Source: Ilyonectria destructans
Taxonomy: Eukaryota > Ascomycota > Sordariomycetes > Hypocreales > Nectriaceae
Assembly (NCBI GenBank): GCA_020740775.1
Contig: JAHEWK010000017.1
Coordinates: 744,001-808,000 of the forward strand
Reading direction: 5' to 3'
Length of the DNA: 64,000 nucleotides
Under the pieces are notes generated by a model that was given only the letters and a program-made list of their open reading frames with translations, ran no database searches and was not told where the DNA came from. The translations under genes were made by a program, and so were the position numbers. Each line of letters begins with the position of its first letter. The first letter of the stretch is position 1. Positions 46,319-55,459 of the stretch are shown one piece after another.

Positions 46319-47240
46319 TTAAGTGGGTTGAAGATAAGACGCAAGCGATGTCGGGTCCATAAAGGTCTGCTTTAAAGTGCTGTAGCGTTTAGTGGCATTG
46401 GGTCCTACGGCTGATAGAAAGTCTTGAGCATCTGATTCAAGTGTCCTTTGGCTTGTGGAGCCTGTCACAAGCCAGAACCCAGTCACTGTGGCCCTCGAGC
46501 GTCTGGAGGCATCTGCCGCTGCCTGTATCCCAGTGGCGTCCCATCCTATAGTGCTGGGAAACTGAAAGAGCTTTGCGAGTCGCCGCCACCTTCTTTCCAA
46601 GTCAGACGAGCCAAATGAATTGACCACCGCTGCTGTCACTTGAGACTAAAGCCGAGAAAGATACTGTATTTCCGCCATTGTCGCTGCCGAGAATGTGCCT
46701 CAATTTCGCCAGGTGTTCTTGTTTTTTTGTCGGCATGCCAGCTGCCGCCAGCGTCCGAAGTCTGTGCGCCACATTAAAATGATCAACAAGGGGCGCACGA
46801 GAGATACCTGACCGAAGAGTTTGCTGGGTGCTAAATTAAGTGTCAGCAAATAAGCTAAGGCACGAGGTCCCAACGAGATCTTGCACAGACCACGGCCATC
46901 TGTCCTGGAAGTGCCTGAAAATCCGTAAACACTAACTTCACGGCAAGGTCGTTTTCCCCTCGATGACTTCTGCCAGTCGCTGACGAGTTGAAGTGCCAAG
47001 AATGCGAATCGGCTGGCAGACCCATAAGATCCAGAATCATTGCAGGGACAACCATGGCTGGGTCAACCTGGACGTCGAGGCGGCGACGCCGTGGGATATG
47101 GACGCTAAACGCACGAGCTGCCATATGTTAGCGGGGTCCGTTAACAGCGATTCTTCAAATACCGTCAGGCGAGCGGGTGCTTCGAGATTTAGGGCACATG
47201 TTGACAGGTTCGTTGCGAACTTCACATGCTCAGTGTTGCT
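46319..47240 (-). pseudogene. Broken gene with WD40 remnant
   Basis: Gene-like minus-strand stretches shift between frames. One frame at ~46473-46545 reads WDTGSGRCLQTLEGHSDWV, a textbook WD40 unit of the type found in fungal NACHT-WD40 (HET-E-like) proteins. Upstream stretches (ALNLEAPARLTVFEESLL at ~47170, IPRRRRLDVQVDPAMVVPAM at ~47080) also look coding, but I cannot assign them and they are separated by frameshifts. No complete frame can be built. It may be a decayed NLR-type gene, but only the WD40 part is supported. Confidence 0.45.
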
Positions 47241-47743
47241 AATAATATAAACAATACGATATTGTCAATATAAACCCCCTCGCAGTATTATTGTATTGTC
47301 AAAAGGTGCATATTATTGTTGGATTGCTGGTATGACCACTTGATGACCTTGAACATGTGTGTGTATTGTGTATCTGTTCACTGTAGCTCCCCCCCTTTTT
47401 ATCAGGGAGGTCTTGCTTTCCTTTTCTTCCTAATACGGGCCAGCCGGCCGAAGGCTCGGCGAGCCCCTTCCGAATCGCCTGACAATCTCCTGTTTCTCAC
47501 GTGACTCCCTGGAGCCCTGGTGTTCCAACATGCCTCCAATTCAACAATTATATTACCCAATATAAATATTGTGAACGGCCTCTAGTAACTGTATTCCAGC
47601 TATCTAGTCCAGGATGCTATTTACATCAAAGATGAAGAAGAAAGAAAGAAGTTCCCAAGTGCCCCTGAGCTGTGGAACGATTATCATCCCTGACGCGCAC
47701 GTGCCTAGTACGTCTTGCGGCACAGCCGCAAGGATATGGACCC
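47241..47743. other. Relic sequence, no gene seen
   Basis: AT-leaning sequence with TATTGTATTGTCAA-type short repeats near 47250-47310. No gene. Confidence 0.3.
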
Positions 47744-48390
47744 TGGCCCGTGACAGTAATTATTATCTTTGCTCAAGAGAAGAGTCATTTACGCTCTGTA
47801 GATATTACAGAAATTAACAGTATATCTACAGCTATCTTATTTAGGCTTAAGTAGGTTTTCTACTATATCTCCTCTAGCTACTATATAATAGTACTTATAA
47901 AGCTATAAACCTATTTAGAATTACAATATGTCACGGGCTGAGGCCCGGTATGAGGGCACGGGCTACGCCGTGCCGCTCCCGACCGGCCCAGGCCGACCGA
48001 GCTAGGCGAGATTGACCTTTCCTTCTGCCAGCTACTACCGCTCTGTAAGCGAGAGCTCTGCTCTATAGCTATGACTTCCCTAGAGCTAGCCCCTTCTCTT
48101 CTTCCTGCTCCTTAGTCTTAGATAGACCAATCTACCGCACCCTTTCGTTGAACAAACCCAGGGCCAGCTCTTCACAGTAAGGCCTAGAGCTCTACATGTT
48201 GCCTCATGCAGGGCAAAATTCCTCAAGCTCCGTGCCCATAGGTGATGTTCCTCTGGAACACTTACAAGGACCTACAGGGGCTCTTTCTTTGGCTCAGACT
48301 AGCTGCTGCAGCTGTTGGCTTTGTAGGGTCCTGACGGCTTGGCTGATCCAGCTTATTAGGCCTGCTAGCAATAGTGGCCCAGGTCTCTGG
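47744..48390. repeat. Gypsy-type LTR fragments
   Basis: GGCCCGTGACAGTAAT at ~47743 (minus-strand TGTCACGGGCC) and TGTCACGGGCTGAGGCC at ~47932 (plus strand) look like LTR starts facing away from each other across an AT-rich spacer. They share TGTCACGG with the LTR of the Ty3/gypsy element at the right edge. The right-hand fragment runs into the hAT insertion site. Confidence 0.4.
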
Positions 48391-48525
48391 CAGACTTCTC
48401 AACAAGCAGTACTGATTGATAAGGCCTATACTGATACTGATTGATTGATTACTATGTTTACTGATACTGATTGATTAGCTTATCAGTAAGTGGCAAGACA
48501 TGCTGCTGTTGCAACGATCTTCAGC

Positions 48526-50778
48526 CTAATTGTCATCATTTGGTAGTACGTGCACCTTCCGAATGAGGTCATTCTTGTTCCAGTTCCCAATACACTCTGT
48601 CATCTCAATGTTCTCCGCCCCGAGGCGTGCACGGTCATACGAAACAGTACGCCGAGCCCCTGAAAAGACACGTTCCGCCTTATCCGACATAGGCGGAATC
48701 GAAAGTACGTTAATAGCCATCTTATGTAGCCGGGGGTATTCGATCCGTTGCTCTTCTCTGCTCCACCAGGCAAGCGGAGTAACTGCGATCTTGCATGGAG
48801 AACCATTAATAAACTTCTCCAGCTCATCCTCGTCGTCATATGCCTCCGTCACATCGAGCGACTGCGCCAGTTTATCGTACGCTGTCATCTGGATCTCCGA
48901 AGCCTCCTCCGGAGAAGTGGTAACAGGGAGATCTTTGTACTGACTCCAGATCTGCCTAGCCTTATTGATTGCACTGTCATGCCAATCAACGTGCCAGTTC
49001 TGGCGGAGGTACTTCAATCGCTTTGATGGGTGGAGAAGCAATGCCGCGGAATATACAGGCGTCTCATCGGTCTTAAAGTAGTACTTATCAAGCACAAACC
49101 AGCCCATGTGGATAGAGTGGATAAGGCGTTGATGATCGGCGTACGTCTTCTATAAATAGTTAGTACCATAAGGCTAAATAAGGTCGCAACTAGTATATAC
49201 CTTAGCATCTTCGAAATGCTTGAGCAGGATATCCATGTGGTAAAGTAGCTGATCTAACGACGACCACTTCTTCTGCTGAGCCTGCGTAGCCTGCCAGAAC
49301 GGTTGGAGGAAGTCCGCCGTCAATCTGAGGACATCCCAGTCATCCTGTGTGAGACTATCGTCGCCCAAGGCTTTATGATGATCTTGTTGAAAGACCATAA
49401 GTTTGTCTTTCTTCTCGAGTGCAGTACGAAGCAACATGTACCATGAATTCCACCTGGTTGCATTGTCAATGCCGAGTACACGGCCTGCCAGGCGCTCCCA
49501 AGCATCGCTGTGTATTGTAGAACTCCGTATAAACACGGCGATATTGTGTAGTTTGCCAAGGGGGCCCATCGAGCGCCATCCGGATCGATCCTCCGGCACA
49601 TTTCGCTGCTTGCCCTTGCTACTCTTCTGCTGCAATTTCGCCTGTAGAGACTCAACAACTGTGGTATTTACGTTGCTATCTGCCTCTTCAATGGCAGCAT
49701 TGAGTGCCTCTTTGCTGGAGGCGAAGAGAAACGCCTGGAGGCACAGATTGATAATATGGCCTCCACATCGAACGCGGCGATCAATGGGGTCGAATCCAAT
49801 GCCATATTCGTTCGCCAATGCCGTTGACAAAGCACGCATGCAAGTGTCATTGGAGCTAGCGTTATCTGACGTAAAGTAGCCAATGTTGCCTGCGATATTG
49901 AAATACCGTATGGTGTCCAGCAAGTGCCGTGACATTGTCTCTCCGGAGTGACTGTGCTGTACGTTCGGTAGACCTAATAAGGCCTCACGGAGTTCATAAT
50001 GCTCATCAACCCATTGCCCACATATTCCGAGAAATCCCTTGCGATGCGGTGATGACCATAGATCGATGCTGAAGTGGACTTGTGACTTTGCCGCCTGTAA
50101 TTGAGCTTTGATGTTCTCGCGATGTATGACGTATGACAGCTCAATATGAGCCACTACTGTATTGCCTGACTGAATAAGGAACTCTTCAGCTCTTGGGTTA
50201 ACTGCGCAGAGAAGTGCTTGGTATTCCGGCCAAGAGACACAGCTGAATGGGAGCCGCCGGCTTGTGATAAGTTGGATCTGAGCCTCGTAGAATGCGTCAA
50301 GTTGGATCGCATTCCGTAGTATCGATTGTTCGTCACGGGATACTAGGTTTCGGTTCTTCTCTTCGACACGTGTAAATGCTACTTCAAGAGACTGTTGAAG
50401 TGCCTTCTTGGCTGGCCTTTCTTCATCGTCAATGATAATACAGTGGCCACTTCGCATATGCCGTTTGGCGCTTGTAGTGGAGACTGTACGCCATGGCGGA
50501 TTGTGACAGTGTTGACAATACCAGAGTCTCTGGTTATTCTGGTGTGTCTCTTCGTCTCCTTGGGGCACGCGGAAGTGCTTCCAGGTTTCTGGCGCGCGGA
50601 GTTTACGTTTCTTCGACTGAGATTGAGGCTTAGACACGGAAGAAGCGGAGGAGGACGTGGAGAAAAATGATTGCTGTGAATGAGGCCGCACGGCTGCGGA
50701 GATGCTTGATTCTGGAGCTGGCGAGCTTAATTCTTCGTATTCAACGTCCCCTACAAATAGAGACGACCCGGTAGGCAT
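48526..50778 (-). CDS. hAT transposase, full length
   Basis: Exons 50778-49201 and 49149-48526 join in frame (AAG|AAG, KTYADHQRLIHS) to 733 aa without stop or frameshift. The N-terminus has a BED-type zinc finger (WKHFRVPQGD, WYCQHCHNPPW, SAKRHMRSGH). The RNase-H-like core has FSIDLWSSPHRKGF (first Asp) and GYFTSDNASSND (second Asp), then CGGHIINLCLQAFL. The C-terminal dimerisation domain has PLAWW, YPRLHKMAINVLSIPPMSDK and AERVFSGARRTVS with the catalytic Glu. It cuts and pastes the element in the nucleus. With intact ends and a perfect target duplication, it may still be active. Confidence 0.92.
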
Positions 50779-52139
50779 ATTGACGCTTGGTGTTTATTCA
50801 TGTGTTACAAGTGCAAGCTATTGAAGTCCTTCAAGTTGTGTGCAAAGAGACAATCTATTTCAATCAGCACACCACCACCGCGTCCATGACTTGGACCCCA
50901 CCTTCAACGTCACAGTTTGGCCCTCCCAACGGCCCGCTGGCCAATGATCGGGCGCTGAAGGGCATCATCTCCTTGAGTCAAACTCGAAAAACCTTCGTCT
51001 CGCAGCTGCCCTGTCCCACCCGCGTCAGCTTCGCGTTCTTCTCGCGCCATTCTGGCGTTTGATTAGAATTGATTATTGAGCTCGTTACTGAGCTTGCGTA
51101 CGTACTCGTAAGGGTGAATGGTGGGCCATGGACGTTGAACCTCCAGGTCAAGGTCTGCAGGGGACCTGCAAAGTCGCTAGTACATCCGTCCAGGCGTGTA
51201 TTTTGGTTTGGGCGCAGGTCCCTGATACCGACCGCTTGGACTCTTTGTCTTCGTCTTCGTCAATAAATAAAGCGATATGAATTGGGATAGTGAGAGTAGA
51301 GAAAATACTTGAGAGACAAACAGCTTTCAAGCGAACTGGACTTGACTTAACCTGTGCTTTGGGTCGGGACATATCTGATGGTGACAACGGGGTCAGTATG
51401 CTGCGTCATACCCATGGCTTTCTCGACTACAAAACGACAACTTGGAAATATATCTTTAACCATGATGGGAATTGATACCAGACAAAGGTCTCAGCAAGAG
51501 AAATTCTGTGACTATACTTTAACTTGTACGAATGTGATTCTCAGGAAGAGACCAGTGTGTTTATTGGCATCTCGATTGTTTTGCTCGAGAGTATGTTACG
51601 TGAGCCAGCTTACCCTATATGCGCCAGATAGGGGCTACCGCACATCCCGCGTATTTATAATGGTGGAGTGGGTATCTCTTAACTCAATGGCCTTGGGTTT
51701 CACCACCCAGATAATATGCACTTCGCCGTCTCTCACGTTACAAATACTCTTCTTGGAAACCAGCCAGATAGTCCATTCAAAGTTATAAAATTAGGCTGCC
51801 GTTGAACATAGAGAAAGAATGCAATTCTGGACTTTTGTCAGGACGATGGTTTCGGTTGTAAGATACCTCGTTTACCATAGATGAACACAGTGCTACAGCT
51901 GTACCCGCTAACATATCTTAGCAGAACATCGGAAGATTCATTAATTGCACACCACGCGTTGGAGCGTCGAGTGCGTAGTACTTGAATTCGGACTCTGCAG
52001 CAGGCAGCCAGGCCACATAATTTGGAAGCCAGATGTAACCTGGTCACGTGCGTTACTGATTACTGATTGATTGATTAGGAGCTTACTGATACTGATATCA
52101 TATCAGTATCAATCAGTAATCAGTACTGCTTGATATCTG
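50779..52139. other. Non-coding right part of the hAT element
   Basis: Includes the transposase promoter and ~1.3 kb without a recognisable gene. Short frames around 50880-51060 and 51069-51480 show no family. Could be element-specific or captured sequence. Confidence 0.4.
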
Positions 52140-52167
52140 ACTGCTTGTTGAGAAGTCTGGTCTCTGG

Positions 52168-52494
52168 ACGGTCTGTACCGTCTTGTTTAGCTGTCTGACC
52201 TCTGTAGATACGGCCTGTCAGGAGTTAGGAATGCCCTGGAATAGCTTCCGTAGGGCCATTTTCTCTTGCTGGCCAGCATTATCAACGATATCTTCAATAG
52301 CGGAGCAAGTGGCCCGACCAAATGCTACAAGTGAATCGTCATTCGATCGTCATCCATTTTTTCCCGTCCCAAGTGCGACCCTAACATCAGGTGCAAGATT
52401 TCTAAGCTGTTTGGCCTAGGCTAACCCTAACACTCTTTCTCTTCCACGTCAAATTGACTGCGTATCATAGTTCCTTGCTGGAGAATAAAGCATC
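52168..52494. other. Relic sequence right of the hAT element, no gene seen
   Basis: Presumably continues the sequence into which the hAT element inserted. No coding or repeat feature recognised. Confidence 0.3.
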
Positions 52495-52892
52495 TGTGAG
52501 GGAACGATCATGTGACTTTCATACTTTATGAATAGTGTTGGATTGTGACCTCGGGTGGCGGCATAAATATCGCCATCAAAGATGAAAGTTGCCACCTATT
52601 GCCACTGGCTTAGCAAGCAGCTTCTAGTTGATTCCACATAGCTCAGAAAAGGCATAAAAAGCTTGCCCTGAACCCTTAAGAAAAAGGGAACAACCTTCTC
52701 AATTAAGATCATTTGATCAATTACTCATGCTATTGCATATAGCAAATTGCGTATCCACTAAATAGTCTCACTTTATGAATTTATGTAAAATAGCTTAAGT
52801 CAGAGCTTTCTTTAGGAATCTCTTTCTTTCCTTGTAAACTATCATTTTGCCCAAGTCGCACTCGACCTCGTTCGTGCTCTTGTACCGTCACA
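52495..52892 (+). mobile_element. Solo LTR (TGTGA...TCACA) carrying a nested insertion
   Basis: Outer parts 52495-52535 and 52761-52892 together match, base by base with few differences, the 168-bp solo LTR at 55127-55294. They start TGTGAGGGAACGATC and end CGTCACA. The copy is interrupted by the 225-bp element listed next. No target duplication flanks the outer LTR (GCATC left, GTTAC right). Confidence 0.75.
52536..52760 (+). mobile_element. 225-bp LTR-like insertion nested in the solo LTR
   Basis: Starts TGTTGGATTG, ends GTATCCACTA and is flanked by the 5-bp direct repeat AATAG (52531-52535 and 52761-52765). The uninterrupted copy at 55127-55294 has AATAG only once at this position, which proves insertion. 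Its sequence is related to 45540-45720 and, at its start, to the TGTTGGATTGACC copies at ~28889 and ~29138. The 5-bp duplication fits an LTR retroelement integrase. Confidence 0.75.
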
Positions 52893-53077
52893 GTTACCCT
52901 GCCTCCGGGAAGCAGTGCAGTGTCCTCCCTGATCATTCAGACTTGATCTAACTGCCTCAAAGACAACCTCTCTATCGAGATCTATCATGGTATTGGGCGT
53001 AAGCCGTCGCAAAGCTTCCCTGCCCGAGCGATATCTAGCAGTGTAGGTGGGTAAGAGGTGGATATATATACGGCCAG

Positions 53078-54260
53078 ATGGAGTACGATATACCCCAGGC
53101 AGTTCGGAACTGCCGTACCTGCAAGCAAGACCTGCCCGAAGTCGAATTTCCAAGCGTCAAGGACCCTGTGAAGCTTACAGGAGAGTGTGCTAGCTGTAGG
53201 GCACGCCGAAGGGAACGGGTAGCCGGATCCCGAGCCGCCGTTGCCGCCATGTGGAATATCCCCTTGAGGCTATCGCCGCGCATCGCCACGGAGAGGGCTG
53301 ATTCTCTAGCTAACCTGACACCTCCAAGGCTGACTGCCTCCTGCCACGCCTGCTTTATTCCGTCGCCTGGCGCCCGCACTCTATCTACCCCAAGCGCGGT
53401 AGAGGGACCTTCCCCTATCCCTCCTACCCTTAAACAGTAGTTCTGGGCACGCCGATTTCTCAAACGCCAATTCCTCAAGGCACTCTTCCAACGGCTCCTG
53501 TTGTGCTAGGCACGCCTAGACCACAGGAATCGTTCCCTACCACACCTTCATTACTGCTACAGGGTCATCGCCGCGGCCGCTATACCGTCGAGGCACCTTT
53601 AACCCACGGCCACAGCCACAGCCTCAAGAGCGACAGTTTGATCGGATAGTTGATCCACCTTTTACAGGAGACCTTAACTTGCCTGTCCTTAGTGAGGAGG
53701 ATCAAGCACTCATGCGGGAGTTCTATACTGCCCTGACTGACGACAAGATGCATAGTTGCATTCGCTGCCAGGAGCGTTGGTTCGATATGAAGCGAAATAG
53801 CTCGAAAAGCTGCAGCTGCTACATTAGTCGAGACAAGGAAAGAGCCCCTAACGAGCCCTACTTCTTTAGCGCTGCGAATAACCTTGACTTCGGGGAACTC
53901 CCCGGCAATCTACCTGATCTAACGATGGTTGAGGAGATGTTGATTGCTAGGGTCCACGTGAAGGTCCTACAGGTACGTGGGGCTTAGTATAAATACCGTG
54001 ACCATGTTGATTGGGTCTGTCAGGAAGCGGTAGAGTAGAGGGACCCCTATGACTATCAGTCAACTCCCTTACTTCAGGTTTGAAGTGGTTTTAACAGCTG
54101 GTTACCGCCACAGTCGAAAGGGGGATCTAAAGGGTTCCCCCAGGAGAGTTTAATAGCAGATATACGTTATCTACCCCTTCGGGCTGGATATTCGGCCGTT
54201 AGGTCACTTGCCTTGGCAACTTAACGAGTGTTCGAAGTATTTTAGTCAAATGCAGTTGTA
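53078..54260 (+). pseudogene. Helitron N-terminal region relic (zinc finger + DUF6570)
   Basis: The first frame from ATG 53078 has a Cys4-type motif (CRTCKQDLP, CASCRARRRER) like the start of fungal Helitron helicases, ending at a TAG ~53440. After several frame breaks, 53679-53987 reads SEEDQALMREFYTAL, HSCIRCQERWFDMK and PEEMLIARVHV-type sequence (here VEEMLIARVHVKVL), the DUF6570 domain. It continues past a TAG (CAG-to-TAG type) as YKYRDHVD. No Rep or helicase part follows. It is in the same orientation as the truncated Helitron 10.7 kb upstream, which lacks exactly this region. Confidence 0.6.
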
Positions 54261-54879
54261 ACGCGACCCATACCTGGGGCAGTCGCCAATTCTCTCGTGT
54301 ACACACAAAAGGATGTACACAACACAGCCCTACATCAAAACCTAGACAAAGGAGCTATGAAAGTGACCAGCTGCTGCCCATAGAATCCCGAGGGACACGG
54401 AGAGCATCACGAGCACCGCACCGTAGGGCCGAGGTCAACAATCGATTCTCCGGAGGTCACCGACTGTGACTGTCTCTGATAAGCTATTACTACAATTACT
54501 ATTTCCACGTCGTAATCCCCCTCAGTTTCTTGTCTCCCTCCGACTTGAACCACTATAACTGCCCAGATATCTTATTCCGTGCGAAGCGGGATGCCCTCAG
54601 GTGCAATTGGTACATTTTGCACATGTAAAGTATTGCATCACATTCCCCAACCTCCCGCCCCCTTCGCCAGGGATTTCCTGGTGAAAGAGGTTAGACCATC
54701 CGTTCTGCGTCTCTGGCCATGCGAAGAACTTGATCGGCAACGATTGTTATCTGTGCGACTGACCAGCATCTCGTTAGACTCGCTCCCACCATGCCACAGT
54801 GCTATACTTACTAATCCATCCGACAGATGGCACCCGGTTCAACAGAGAGGGAGCCTACGTGGCCGGAGAGATCGAGGCC
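54261..54879. other. Relic sequence, no gene seen
   Basis: No gene and no clear element ends. It may include the decayed continuation of the Helitron fragment. Confidence 0.3.
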
Positions 54880-55107
54880 TAGCTTCGAACTTGATCTAGG
54901 ATGCCTCCGGCTCCCTCCGGCCCCCTCTTTTCTTGAGAGAGGTTTCCATTCATCTGACTGAGGTCAGAATATCGATATATCAGAGGATTGTGCATATCCG
55001 GCTTGTTATGCCGCCACACGAGGGACTCCAACAGACCTCAGAGCGGGGACCTACTGGGATCAAGAACAGACATACACCCAATCAGGTACTTTGGAGAATC
55101 TGGGCTC
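54880..55107 (-). repeat. Second copy of the 28.7-29.6 kb repeat family
   Basis: 54880-55022 is the reverse complement of 28889-29030 (shared GATATATCAGAGGATTGTGC, GGATGCCTCCGGCTCCCTC). 55032-55107 matches the outer part of the inverted-repeat arm at 29508-29583 (CTCAGAGCGGGGACC, CCCAATCAG, AATCTGGGCTCGTGAC). It carries only one arm, which suggests an LTR-like unit that was duplicated head-to-head at the other locus. Confidence 0.65.
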
Positions 55108-55126
55108 GTGACAGTACGGTGCAAGG

Positions 55127-55294
55127 TGTGAGGGAACGATCATGTGACTTTCATACTTTATGAATAGTCTCACTTTATGAATATTGTGTAAATAGCTTAA
55201 GTCAGAGCTTTCCTTAGGAATCTCTTTCTCTCCTTGTAAACAATCATTTTGCCCAAGTCGCACTCGACCTCGTTCGTGCTCTTGTCCCGTCACA
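55127..55294 (+). mobile_element. Solo LTR, 168 bp, perfect 5-bp target duplication
   Basis: Begins TGTGA and ends TCACA (inverted ends), flanked by CAAGG at 55122-55126 and 55295-55299. Same family as the interrupted copy at 52495-52892. It ends 166 bp before the ATG of the GTPase-patatin gene, so it could alter that gene's promoter. Confidence 0.85.
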
Positions 55295-55459
55295 CAAGGC
55301 AGCCCAGGATAGCCGTTGGGCATCAACGTTTTTGGGACAGGGATGAAATGAGATCCGCGCATTACTTTTCTGTGTTTCTGCCAGAAGTTGATGAACAACG
55401 ATCGCGAACTCCTGCTCGATTCTTCAACCCGTACCAAAACCCACGAACTTTGATCAACA

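Larger units (their letters stand above)
48391..52159 (-). mobile_element. Complete autonomous hAT DNA transposon
   Basis: Terminal inverted repeats of 20 bp, CAGACTTCTCAACAAGCAGT, lie at 48391-48410 and (complement) 52140-52159 with no mismatch. The flanking 8-bp sequence GTCTCTGG occurs at 48383-48390 and again at 52160-52167, a perfect target-site duplication of hAT length. Subterminal ACTGATTGAT/ACTGATACTGAT repeats cluster at both ends (48411-48480, 52056-52135). The element is 3769 bp with one full-length transposase on the minus strand. The transposase sits close to the left end, leaving ~1.4 kb of apparently non-coding DNA at the right end. Confidence 0.93.
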
